DNA of 64,000 nt from Medakamo hakoo (Eukaryota > Chlorophyta > Trebouxiophyceae > Coccomyxaceae), in assembly GCA_026636295.1 (NCBI GenBank), contig CP089461.1, positions 186,001 through 250,000 of the forward strand, written 5' to 3'. Every line of letters starts with the position of its first letter. The stretch's first letter is position 1. Below, one piece after another: positions 29,958 to 38,672 of this stretch. Both the position numbers and the translations under genes were made by a program. The notes under the pieces were generated by a model that had not been told where the DNA came from, searched no databases, and was given only the letters and a program-made list of their open reading frames with translations.

Positions 29958-30940
29958 TCACGCATCACTCTTCCGGGTCTCGCGCTTGACCTGCTCCGTC
30001 TCCAGCAGGGCCCTCGCGCCATCGGCCCAGGCTTTGCGTCCATCGGGCACGACAGAAGCTTCTCCCAAGTAAGTCTCGAAGAGGGCGCGGCCCAGCCCGG
30101 GAGACTCGACCACCAGCTGCGCAGCGTCGGGCGCCGCAAAGGCCGCGACACCACGGCCCGCCCCGTCCTCGCACACGCCCACCTCCACCTTGCCATCCGG
30201 GCGCCACAGCATCATGATGGCCGTGCCCTTGGTGAGCTTGCGCGACCCGAAGAAATCGCCAAACGCGGTCAAGGACGCGCCCTCGCCCATCAGGCGGACG
30301 CGCGCGCCCATCGCGTCTTCCAGGGCGTCGTAAAACGTCTGGCCGTCAACGTCGCGGACCAAGTCAATGCGCAGCGCCTTTGTAAACGCGCCATCCACCA
30401 GTGCCGCACAAAAGTCGCCGTCGGCGTCGCCATCGAAAAAGCCGCCGCGGGAACGGACGCCCAGCTCGCGCGCGGCCTTCTCCGCTTCGACGTACAGCGC
30501 GACGGCGTAGACTTTGACGGACACGATCGCGATTTTCTTGGCGCGCACGGCCGCGCCTAGGCACCGGGTCGGGGAGGGCGTGGACCACAGGTTGGCGACG
30601 GTCGGGAACTCGACGCCGGTGGACTGATGGGATGGGATGCGGGTGGAGGGGGAGGGGGTGGAGAGGTTTGAGAGAGGGCGGCGCGCGCGCGCGCCACACA
30701 CAGTCGGGAGCCTCGCGCCCGCCATCACAAACGCACGGGCTCTTTCACGGTCAGGGCGGGCATGGCCTGCGCGCGCACGGTCAGGACGGAGCGGCCGGCG
30801 CGGCGGGCGGCCGACGGCACGGGCGTGCGGAGGACACCGCCCATTGTCGCCGCGCGTGGTGCGAGGCAAGCCACAGCCGCGGCGGGCCGCCGGACGGCCG
30901 TCGCGCACGGCGGGAGGCTGCGCAGAGGCAACGCGCGCAT
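29958..30940 (-). CDS. Chalcone-isomerase-like fatty-acid-binding protein, plastid
   Basis: Member of the CHI-fold FAP group, which in plants binds fatty acids in the plastid stroma and affects lipid content; true chalcone isomerase activity is not expected in algae. Exons 30737-30940 and 29958-30623 give about 289 residues. Exon 1 is a transit peptide (MRALPLRSLPPCATAVRRPA...VLTVRAQA). Exon 2 begins STGVEFPT, the usual start of the fold, then LGAAVRAKKIAIVSVKVYAVALYVE, ALRIDLVRDVDGQTFYDALEDAM, ASLTAFGDFFGSRKLTKGTAIMMLW and GRALFETYLGEASVVPDGRKAW. The Arg of LRIDLVRDVDG fits the residue that clamps the carboxylate in FAPs. The start ATG is only 101 bases from that of UTP14 on the other strand. 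Confidence 0.82.
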
Positions 30941-31041
30941 CGTGTGAGTGTGCCTGAGAGTGGGAGAACACCCCGTGTCCTCGTCTTTTGTCCTTCCTTT
31001 CGTTTTTTTTTATCGCGCCTCTGGCTCACTTTCGCAACAGG
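30941..31041. promoter_or_regulatory. 101-base divergent promoter FAP / UTP14
   Basis: The whole space between two opposed start codons is 101 bases, so 5' leaders and core promoters must overlap. A run of nine T at 31003-31011 is the main feature. No TATA box is seen. Role inferred from position. Confidence 0.5.
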
Positions 31042-34000
31042 ATGGGCGGGCGGCTAGCTTCGCGCCGCCGGCGCCAGCCCGCGGCCGTGGCCGCCGGCCG
31101 AAAGCGCGGGTCGCGGGCCGACCACCCGCCACGCCGTGACCCTCAGTCCGCCGACTACTCGGCCTCGTCGGGCGAGGACGCGCCCGAAGACAAGCCGGGC
31201 GGGGCGCGGCGGTTTGACGTGCGTTGCGCGGCGGCGGCTCTCCCCACGCATGCGTCCGGGAGAAAAACGCGCGCACGGCTCACCCCATCCCTCCCACCCA
31301 CCTCAACACACGCAGCCCACGGAAGACTACGGTTACCGCTTGCCCGACGATTTCGAGGACGAGGAAATCCCGGAGGACGAGGCCTTCAACTCGGAAGACG
31401 AACGGCTGTATGGAGACTGGGTCGTGACGAAAAAGAGGGGCGGCGACGAGGAGGAGGACGAGGAAGACTGGGACGACGACGACGAAGAGGAGGAGGAGGA
31501 CGAGGACGAGCTGCCGGCCGAGCCTGATGCCCTGGACGCGCTGGACAGCGCGGAGGAGGGGGAGGAAGGCGCCCGGCCTTTGCCTGCCGGCCGCCGCGCC
31601 GCCGCCGCCGCTGCAACCCCGTCCCTGTCCGAGGAAGAAGAAGAAGACTCCCAGGACGCGGCCGACCGCGCCCTGCTCGGCGGCTCCTCCTCCGACGAAG
31701 AGCTGGCGCGGCCGCCTGCGCCTTCATCTAGCGATGACGAAGACGGAGCGGACGCCCGCCCCGACGACGCCATGCTGGACGCCGCGCTCGGCCGCCGCCG
31801 GCGCCGCCCGGTCGGCACGCTGGCCGCGCCCGAAGGCACGCTCGGCGTCCCCGCGCCCGACGCGGGCTTGTCGGCAGCTGATTTAGTTGCAGGCTTGGGC
31901 GCCGGCCGCTCCAAACTGGGCGCCGCCCGCCGGGCCCTGGCCCGCTTGGGCAGTGGCGCGGCCGCGCCCGTGTCCGCGCCCGCCCCACGCACCGTCCGGG
32001 AGCGCGCCGACCGCAAGGCCGGGTACGCCGCCGCGTCCAAGGACGTGTCCAAGTGGACGCCCATCATCAAAGCCCAGCGCGAAGCGCCGACGCTGGTCCT
32101 GTCCACGGGGCGGGAGCTGGGCGTGGCCCACCCGTCGACCGCGGCGATGGCCGCCGCCTTCAAGCCGGGCGCCGTTGGAGCCGCCGGCGCCGGCACCGCC
32201 GCCATGGAAGCCGACGTCGCGGCGCTGTTAGCCGCCGCGCAAGCCGACTCCGCCGCCGCCGTGGCGGGCGCGGAAGCGGCGGCCGCCGCCGCGGCCAGGC
32301 TCGACCCGGCCGAAGCCGCCGCGCGCGCTGGCGAGCTCGCCAAAATGAGGGCCCTCCTCTTCCACCAGGAGGCCCGGCTCAAACGCATGAAAAAGATCAA
32401 GTCCAAGGATTACAGGCGGCGCCTGGCCCGGGCGGCCCGGGCGGCCGCGGCCAAGGAGGGCGCGTTTTTGGGCTTGGACGGCGAGGGCGACGGCGCGGCC
32501 GCGCGCGCGGCCGCGGAAGCCGCGCGCGAGGCCACGCGCGCCGAGGAACGCGTCTCCCTGAAGCACCGGCACACGGGCAAGTGGGCGAAGCGGGCTCTGC
32601 GCCGCGGTGCTTTGGTGGACGAAGGCACGCGGGCTGCCCTGGCGGAACAGCTGCGGCTGGGCGCGGAACTACGGCGGAAGGTGGACGCCGCCGGCGGGGG
32701 CGGTGGTGGGAGCGGCGCGTCGGGCGACGACACCACCGACGCCTCGGACGACGACGGGGGCAGCGGCGGGTCGGACGCCGAAGACCGCGCCGACGCCCGG
32801 TCTTCCGCTCGCCTGCGGTCCGCGGCGGAGGACGTCCTGGCTGGAGCGACGGAGCCTGCGGCCGTCCCCGCCGGCCTGGCCGGGCTGCCTTTCATGCGCC
32901 GGGCGGCCGCGCGCGCGGCAGCCGCCGCGGCCGACGACGCCCGCGCCGTCCTGGATGAGCTGGACGGGGTTGAAGGTGGTGAGGAGGAGGCAGACCGCCC
33001 GCCGGCGAGCGGCGGCCGCCTGCGCATCGGCGGCGGCGCCCGGCCCCAGGCGAAAGAGGCCTCTCATTCGGACGACGAGAGCGGTGGTGGTGGTGGTGGC
33101 GGCGGCGCGAGCAGCGACGACGACGATGACGACCGCCGCCGCGCGCCCGCCACCACCACCGCCCCTGCCACGCCCTTTGGGTCCAGCGGCTTTGGCGAGG
33201 ACGTGGATGAGGGCGGCGCGGCGGCCGCCCAGCGGGCGTCGCTGTTTGCTAGTGGTGGTGGTCGTGGTGGTGGAGGTGCGGCTGCTCCTCCACCACCGCG
33301 GTGGGCGACTCGTTCCTCGACCGCCGCGGCCGCCGCCGCCGCCACGCCTCCCACCACGCCCTCCCAGCCGCCCTTCATCCCGGCCAAGGCCTTCAAGGGC
33401 GCCCGCCCCGGCTACGCCTTCAAAAAGGGCGAGCACGGCGTCGGCTATTACAGGGACGCCAGTGCAGCGGCGCGCGCGCAGTCTGGCGCGCGTGGCACGC
33501 AACCCTCTGGCCGCCGCGCTGGTGCGGCCGTCGCGGCGACCGCGCCGTCGCCTGCAACGCCCGCGGGCGGTGCTGGCGGTACTTCCACTGCCGCCAAAAA
33601 AGCGGCGCCCTCGGCCAACGGCCGGGCTGTCGCGGCCGCCGCGGCGGCCGCGGCCGCGGCTGCGGCCGATGACGATGACGCCGACGGCTCCGTCGACGAC
33701 GAAGCCGCCAACCCGTCTCTCTCCCGCCTGCCCCAGCCCCGCACCGGCCTCACGCAAGCCGACCTCGTCGCCGCCGCGTTCGCGGGCGACGACGTCGTCG
33801 CCGACTTCGCGGCGGCCAAAGCGGCCGAAGCCGGGGCGGAGCTGCCCGACCCAGACGCCGCCGTCGCGGCTGCGGGCTTGGACATGCCGGGCTGGGGTTC
33901 CTGGGCCGGGTCGTCGGCCGCGCGCCGAGCCGCCCAGGCTGCCGGCGTGCGCGCGGCCGCGGAACGGGAGCGGGACGCGGCGGCCGCGCGCCGGCGGGAT

Positions 34001-34327
34001 GCCCGCCTCCCCGGCGTGATCCTGTCCGAACGGTGGGACAAAAAAGCCGCCAAATTCAGCACGCCGGCCGTCCCGCACCCGTTCCCGTCCGCCGCCGCGT
34101 ACGAGGCGTCCATGCGCCAGCCCCTGGGCCGGGACTTCAACACGGACACGTCGTTCCGGGATGCGACCCGGCCCGCTGTCATCACTGCTCCAGGCGCCAT
34201 CATCAAACCCGCCCGCTTCTCTGCGGCGGCCGCCAAGGCGGCGGCGCGCGAGACGCCGCGCGACAACGGGGCGCGCAAACGCGTGGCTGTTGTGTCCGCG
34301 GGCGTCAGCAAGCGGTCCAAACGGTGA
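31042..34327 (+). CDS. UTP14: UTP14, U3 snoRNP / small-subunit processome protein
   Basis: Nucleolar factor needed for early 18S rRNA processing; in yeast it activates the helicase Dhr1 to release U3. Exons 31042-31218 and 31316-34327 give about 1062 residues. Exon 1 holds a basic N-terminus; exon 2 opens with long Asp/Glu runs (GDEEEDEEDWDDDDEEEEED). UTP14 signatures occur in order: DVSKWTPIIKAQREAPTLVL, KMRALLFHQEARLKRMKKIKSKDYRR, SLKHRHTGKWAKRALRRG, LPFMRRAAAR, then FIPAKAFKGARPGYAFKKGEHGVGYYRD and LPGVILSERWDKKAAKFSTPAVPHPFPS near the end, and the last block RDFNTDTSFRDATRPAV. Several Ala/Gly-rich inserts make it longer than the yeast protein (about 900). A snoRNA follows the stop codon on the same strand. 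Confidence 0.95.
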
Positions 34328-34425
34328 CATGCCTGTGCGTCCTGTCGCCCGGCCCAACGCAGTTCACGACCACCCGGCTTTGTAGGTGAGTCCCGCTTTT
34401 TTACCCACTCACGTCCTAAAACGAA

Positions 34426-34528
34426 GAGAGAGGTCGATGATGAAGATCCAGATATCACTATGAACATCTATCTAACGCTGACGCGCACCGTGATGGCGGA
34501 ATATCTAAGGGTCTGAGACCTTTCTCTC
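34426..34528 (+). ncRNA. Box C/D snoRNA, predicted guide for 18S rRNA (SNORD61-like target)
   Basis: Box C ATGATGA at 34437-34443 and box D CTGA at 34513-34516 are closed by a terminal stem: 34426-34435 pairs with 34517-34526 (GGTC/GACC next to the boxes, then mostly A-T and G-C pairs with one G-T). Internal D' CTGA (34478-34481) and a C'-like GTGATGG (34490-34496) are present. The 14 bases before box D, GGAATATCTAAGGG, pair with the conserved 18S sequence CCCTTAGATGTTCTGG, with two G-U pairs. The box D plus five rule points to the first U after CCC. From memory this is the site of human SNORD61 (Um1442). A consensus donor GTGAGT at 34386 and an acceptor CAG at 34767-34769 suggest it lies in a 384-base intron. 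Confidence 0.8.
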
Positions 34529-35012
34529 GGTTGAAAAGACATGGAATGGGTCGGGGGGTGGAGATCCATCCACACCAACCACGCGCCGGTTTGCCCCTTA
34601 CCGACCCCGGCATCCATCCCACCGGGCGGCGAGGCTTCCCAAAATCCATAACCAAGGCGCAGAGCGAGCACCAGGCTGTCTGGGCATAGGTCGTTTAGCC
34701 TCTCTGTGGCGTTTCGCCCTTAATCAGCGGTACTGACAATTCTTTCCTCTCCCATTCACACACCGACAGGTTTTTTGTCGTGCGCGTTTTGTCGTGCTGT
34801 CGCTCTGCTGCTGCGCGCTCCGGCGCCAGAGATTTTTGTGCGTCGTCAGTGGGGGGCACAGCACCCGAGCGTGCGTGGGATGTCCGCTGTTTTGTGTGTA
34901 ACTTTGTTTCTTTTGCTCCGTTCTGGCTTTTGTGTTGCATGGGAAACAGAGGTGCAGGTTGGAGCGGGGCGGGCGCTGTCACAGTCTGAACAAAAACAGT
35001 TTCGACGAAACG
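34529..35012. other. Rest of the UTP14 downstream region
   Basis: Lower-GC, T-rich stretch between the snoRNA and the first small membrane-protein gene. A good acceptor (CAG 34767-34769) lies in it. The segment 34550-34620 can form a stem GGGTCGG/CCGACCC with an inner hairpin, but no H box was found to support an H/ACA RNA. ATGs at 34880 and 34938 would be upstream starts if the mRNA begins before them; the frame from 34938 is a 16-codon upstream frame ending at 34989. No further gene is supported. Confidence 0.4.
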
Positions 35013-35138
35013 ATGGACATCTCACCCGGCCAGGCCATCGTTGCCGCGCTCATCACCGTTCACTTCGCAGGCCTGATCTACTGGCTGTCCGCGCTGTCCA
35101 CCCAGTCGGCCAGCTTGAAGGCCAAGAAGCGGGACTGA
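35013..35138 (+). CDS. 41-residue single-pass membrane protein with KKXX ending
   Basis: Tiny protein, MDISPGQAIVAALITVHFAG then LIYWLSALSTQSASLKAKKRD. Residues 7-28 form one hydrophobic helix; the last four residues KKRD have Lys at -3 and -4, the KKXX signal for COPI retrieval of ER membrane proteins with a cytosolic C-terminus. The start context (A at -3, G at +4) is strong. Helix, charge distribution and motif argue for a real protein rather than a chance frame. I do not recognise the family. Its stop is 13 bases before the start of another single-pass protein on the same strand, so the two may be read from one mRNA. Confidence 0.68.
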   Translation: MDISPGQAIVAALITVHFAGLIYWLSALSTQSASLKAKKRD

Positions 35139-35151
35139 GAGACAAAAAACA

Positions 35152-35607
35152 ATGCCACGAGGCTTCGCGCCGCCCAGCGCGACGCCAGCCCCGCCACCGC
35201 CTCCGCACCACCTCCACACTCCGCACCTCCACAACCCGCTGGACGCCGCACTCGCGGGTCACAAGCGCTCCGAAAACCTGCTGACGTACTTGGTGCTCCT
35301 GCACTTGATCGGCGCCGCGTACCTGGCCTGGCGGTATCGCGGCCTGCTGACGGGCGAGGGCGAGGGCACCACCACGCCCGCCCGGCCACCGCCGGGACGC
35401 CGTGGCACCCGCTTGCGCCGCGTCGCGTCCAATCGGGCGAATGATGCGGGTACTGGACCGCCTCCGGGCGTGCATGCATCATTCTCATTCGCCGAGCTGA
35501 CGGGCGTGACCACAGAAGGCGGCGGCGATGGAGGTGGTGGTGGTGGTGTGGGCGGCGTGCGGCGCGCGCCGTCGCGCGGCACGCTGGGACGGCGGACGGG
35601 GGTTTAG
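35152..35607 (+). CDS. Second small single-pass membrane protein of the pair
   Basis: 151 residues from the ATG at 35152 (A at -3). The N-terminus is Pro/His-rich (residues 1-30); residues 44-62, LLTYLVLLHLIGAAYLAWRY, form one transmembrane helix bounded by HKRSEN and RGLLTGE; the rest is polar, Arg/Gly/Ser-rich and probably disordered. The segment HNPLDAALAGHKRSENLLTY looks more conserved in style than the rest. No family recognised. A TGTAA at 35617-35621, the green algal poly(A) signal, follows ten bases after the stop, whereas none lies between this frame and the one before it, which fits a single transcript for both. Confidence 0.62.
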   Translation: MPRGFAPPSATPAPPPPPHHLHTPHLHNPLDAALAGHKRSENLLTYLVLLHLIGAAYLAWRYRGLLTGEGEGTTTPARPPPGRRGTRLRRVASNRANDAGTGPPPGVHASFSFAELTGVTTEGGGDGGGGGGVGGVRRAPSRGTLGRRTGV

Positions 35608-35768
35608 ATGCTTGTGTAACAAAAGGAAGAGGTGGAAGGTTACAAAGGGCGTGCGTTGTTGTTGTTAGGCTGTCGAAAAGGAAGAGCGGCGCGGGCGTCG
35701 CTGATGGGATGGAGAGGGGGACGGGAACCCCTCTCGACCACCCACCACCCTTTCCCATCCCGTCCACC

Positions 35769-37304
35769 TCAATGCCCGCCGCCACCCGCCACGACCGTCC
35801 CAGGAGGCGGCGACGGCGCCCCGCATTTAAAGGCGGCACCAGGCACGTTGTTGATGCGGAAGAGGCAGCCCTGGAGCAGGACGCCGAAGATGTCGGCCAA
35901 CGCGATGCCGATGGAATCCGCGACGGACGCGGCGCCCAAGCTCAGCTCGCGCGTCGACGCGGGCTCGTTGCGGGCCAGCAGTGTGAAGGCGTTGACGTAC
36001 ACGCCGCCTCCAAGGAGGCCGGCAATGAAGCAGAAGACCAGGAGGCCGTTGTTGTAAAACCAGTGGGTCGCGGCGACGGAGACGAAAAACGCGAGCAGCC
36101 CAGCCTGCATCGCTGGCATGACCCACAACCCCAACATGGACACCTGGATGAACCCGCCGGACGACCGAGACACGAAGACCCCGCCCTGGTAACACCAGTT
36201 GCCGAACTTGTAAAAGCGGTCGCGCGCTTTTTTGTCGAGGGGCGACGGGAAGCCGATCGAGGCCCACGCGCCCGACTGGGCGGCGTACTCTGAGAAGTAG
36301 ACGACGAGCAGCGGGATGGTGTACCGCCAGAGCCCGAGCACGTGGCGGGTGATGCCCAGGAAGCCGCGCGGCACGGGCGGGTCGGCGGCGGGGGTGGCGG
36401 CGCCACCCTTCTCGGAGTCGACGGACGGCGGGCCGTCGGGCGCGACGACGCGGCCCGACGGCGGGCGGGGCGGGAAAGGTTCGACCTCGGCCGAGCGCGA
36501 GCGCGCGCGCGGCGCGCCACCGCCCGTCCCGCTGGACGCCCGGCCCGTGCCGTGCTCCAGGCGCAAGCCGCCGCCGGGCGTGGTCACCAGGTCGGCGGGT
36601 TTGGCGGCCTCGGCCGCGGCGGCTTCGTCGGCGGCGGCCAGGGCGTCGCCTGGAGAGAGCACGGCCGCCGCCGCGCGCGCGGCGGCGGGCGAGCGCAGCA
36701 TCCCGAACTGCGCCACGCACCAGGCGGCCGGGATGACGTTGGCCATGAGGACGGTGGTTTTCAGGGACAGACCGCCGAGCGTGTGCAGGCCGGCCACCCA
36801 CAGGTACCCAAACGGGCCCGCGAACCCCGTGCCGGACGACCACCACGTCAGGAGCGAGCGGTGGTTGGGGTACGCGCCCGCGAGGGCGAGCGTCGACGCT
36901 TCGCCCAGGCCCGACTGCAGCGACGCCAGGCAGACGCCCACCAGCTGGGGCGTGCGCGACCGGCCCAAGCCCACGAAAAGGAAGGCGGCCACCGCCAGCG
37001 CCGCGACGGCCGCGGCGCGGAGGCTGTACGGGGCGCGGCCAAACCAGTACGGCGCGGACGCCTTGACGAGCAGGGCGGGCAGGACGGCCGCCAAGTACAC
37101 GGTCCCGACCGCGCCGTTGGAGATTTCGTTGGCGCAGGCCAGCATGACGACGTAGCCCGTGTTGTTGGCCAGGCCCAGGATCCAGAAGGCCAGGCCGTCG
37201 CGGAGGGACGGCCAGGTGCAGCGGGCGCGGGCGCGGGCGAGGCGGGTGGGGCCCGCGGGGGCGGCGGGCGGCGCGGTGCCGCCGCGCAGGGCGGTGAGAG
37301 ACAT
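35769..37304 (-). CDS. CLN3: CLN3/battenin-like lysosomal or vacuolar membrane transporter
   Basis: Single exon, 511 residues. Member of the CLN3 family (equilibrative-type MFS fold), which in animals and yeast acts in lysosome/vacuole membranes; human CLN3 is needed for clearance of glycerophosphodiesters. Typical segments: FWILGLANNTGYVVMLACANEI, LPALLVKASAPYWF, LVGVCLASLQSGLGEASTLALA, WWSSGTGFAGPFGYLWV, then in the second half LLVVYFSEYAAQSGAWASIG, NWCYQGGVFVSRSSGGFI and VNAFTLLARNEPASTRELSLGAASVADSIGI. A polar loop of about 130 residues, Pro/Ala/Glu-rich, separates the two halves. The ATG at 37304 is chosen because an upstream frame extension has no ATG. On the minus strand a TGTAA (35638-35642) follows the stop. 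Confidence 0.93.
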   Translation of the reverse strand: MSLTALRGGTAPPAAPAGPTRLARARARCTWPSLRDGLAFWILGLANNTGYVVMLACANEISNGAVGTVYLAAVLPALLVKASAPYWFGRAPYSLRAAAVAALAVAAFLFVGLGRSRTPQLVGVCLASLQSGLGEASTLALAGAYPNHRSLLTWWSSGTGFAGPFGYLWVAGLHTLGGLSLKTTVLMANVIPAAWCVAQFGMLRSPAAARAAAAVLSPGDALAAADEAAAAEAAKPADLVTTPGGGLRLEHGTGRASSGTGGGAPRARSRSAEVEPFPPRPPSGRVVAPDGPPSVDSEKGGAATPAADPPVPRGFLGITRHVLGLWRYTIPLLVVYFSEYAAQSGAWASIGFPSPLDKKARDRFYKFGNWCYQGGVFVSRSSGGFIQVSMLGLWVMPAMQAGLLAFFVSVAATHWFYNNGLLVFCFIAGLLGGGVYVNAFTLLARNEPASTRELSLGAASVADSIGIALADIFGVLLQGCLFRINNVPGAAFKCGAPSPPPGTVVAGGGGH

Positions 37305-37836
37305 GGTGACTGTCACGGGCTCACGTCACAAAAGGAGAAGGCTGTCCGGTGCTCCCGTCAGCCGCCCGCAGAGAGGAGTGGCCGGAGGACGGCGGGCGTG
37401 GGGGGCGGCGAATTTGCCGTGCACGCGGGCGGGAGAGCGCGGCGAGTTGTTTGTGTCTCGGCAGCGAGCTGGCACCGACGAAAAACAGGCCGGGCGTGGC
37501 TCGGAAAGACGGGGTGGCCCGCTGAAAATGACCCGTCCTGGATTTTGTACACGCTTATGCACCCGCTGGGATGGGCAAAGGTGGAGGGTGGCGGGTCGCG
37601 GGCGCGCGGGCGGGCCGGGGCGAATAAAGGAGAGAACCCGCGCGGCGGAGAGAACCCGCGTCTGCTCCCGCTCGGTCTGTTCCCTCGGCGAGTCCAAAAC
37701 GGGCACACACTCCCGTCTTTCCTTTTTGCACCGGTTTTCCGGACGCGCGCGCCGCTTACCACCATCCAGGCCACTCGCCAAGACAAACACTCTGGTAGCC
37801 CGTACTTGAACAGTGGCTCGCCCCCGCGACGAAGCC
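37305..37836. promoter_or_regulatory. Divergent intergenic region CLN3 / unknown gene
   Basis: 532 bases between opposed starts. At about 37629-37663 a unit GGAGAGAACCCGCG occurs twice in tandem with a short spacer. There is no TATA box in a convincing position. The minus-strand frame through this region lacks family motifs, so it is treated as noncoding. Confidence 0.4.
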
Positions 37837-38469
37837 ATGGCAACCCTCCCGCCCTCGTCCGCGACGCCCGCGACGACGCATGACGGCCAACAGCTAGCTG
37901 TTGGCCGCGCGCCGGCCGCGCGACCGCCACCTCCGCCTCCACCTCCACGCCGCCCGCTCCTCGCCCCGCCGCCGCCCGTCCACGTCCGCTTGCCCTGGTC
38001 GTCGTCGCACGCCAGAACCGCGCCGACGTCATCCCACCAGGCGGTGCACCAGCCCAGCAGCACCGCTCCCTTTGCCTCCCTGCTGGTCGCGCCGCCGCGG
38101 CCGCTCGCCGCGCCGCTGCCGCCCGTGCCCGACGGCCCGATGGCCGCCGCGGCGGCTTTGGCCACAGCGGCGGCCTGGACGGTGGGGAGACGCGCTCGGC
38201 ACGTGCCGTGCGCTTGCGATGATGAAGACGACGACGACGACCCGTCCACCGCCGCCCGCCCCTGCCTGGCGACGCGCGCGGCTGGCGCGCTGGATGGCGG
38301 GAGTGGCATGGTTGTTGGGGTGGAGGCCGAAGACGACGACGACGGACGGGCGCCGCCACCGTCGCCGCCTGCGTTCGACTTCGACCAGGCCGACTGGGCC
38401 CGGTACCGCCGCTTCAACAAGGGCGCGCGGCTGGGGCTGGTGCGGGAGTGGGCGCCGCTGACTGGGTGA
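37837..38469 (+). CDS. Hypothetical protein with low-complexity body and conserved-looking C-terminus
   Basis: 210 residues from the first ATG of the frame. The first half is Pro/Ala-rich ([18 protein letters not shown]); two acidic clusters (CDDEDDDDDP and EAEDDDDG) follow; the C-terminus FDFDQADWARYRRFNKGARL then GLVREWAPLTG has mixed aromatic, charged and Gly residues of the kind conserved in real domains. I do not recognise it. The opposite strand is also open, but its frame is Ser/Arg/Gly repeats without structure, which favours this strand. A 24-base perfect palindrome lies in codons 16-24. Existence as a gene is moderately likely. Confidence 0.45.
   Translation: MATLPPSSATPATTHDGQQLAVGRAPAARPPPPPPPPRRPLLAPPPPVHVRLPWSSSHARTAPTSSHQAVHQPSSTAPFASLLVAPPRPLAAPLPPVPDGPMAAAAALATAAAWTVGRRARHVPCACDDEDDDDDPSTAARPCLATRAAGALDGGSGMVVGVEAEDDDDGRAPPPSPPAFDFDQADWARYRRFNKGARLGLVREWAPLTG
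37884..37907. repeat. 24-base perfect palindrome
   Basis: The 12-base arm CGGCCAACAGCT is followed directly by its reverse complement with no spacer. It lies near the 5' end of the hypothetical protein gene at 37837, outside any known element. Confidence 0.9.
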
Positions 38470-38672
38470 TGAGGGGGTGATGGGAGGGGAATGGGGGTGG
38501 AGCAATGAAAGCCATGTGCTCACACACTCTGCATTTTTCCTTCGTGTGGCCGGGGCCCCATCACATCCCGCATTCCCACGGAACCCAACGTTTTCTAAAG
38601 CAGCACAATCCCGCACACGCAGCACCGCACGTAAAAACATTGCGGCGCGGCGCCAACGGCACCAGCCGCAAA

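Noticed and set aside
26793-30940. Lipid gene cluster (ECHS1, FAP, plus thioesterase, MECR and acyl-activating enzyme elsewhere in the window)
   Set aside because: The genes belong to different organelles and pathways and are spread over 60 kb among unrelated genes; chance is enough.
34540-34745. Possible H/ACA snoRNA downstream of the box C/D RNA
   Set aside because: A stem can be drawn and an ACA occurs near 34736, but no ANANNA box lies at the required place, so it is not supported.
34880-34993. Frame beginning MSAVLCVTLFLLLRSG that looks like a signal peptide
   Set aside because: It overlaps the start of the 41-residue protein, continues into Arg-rich sequence without domain character, and is better seen as leader sequence.
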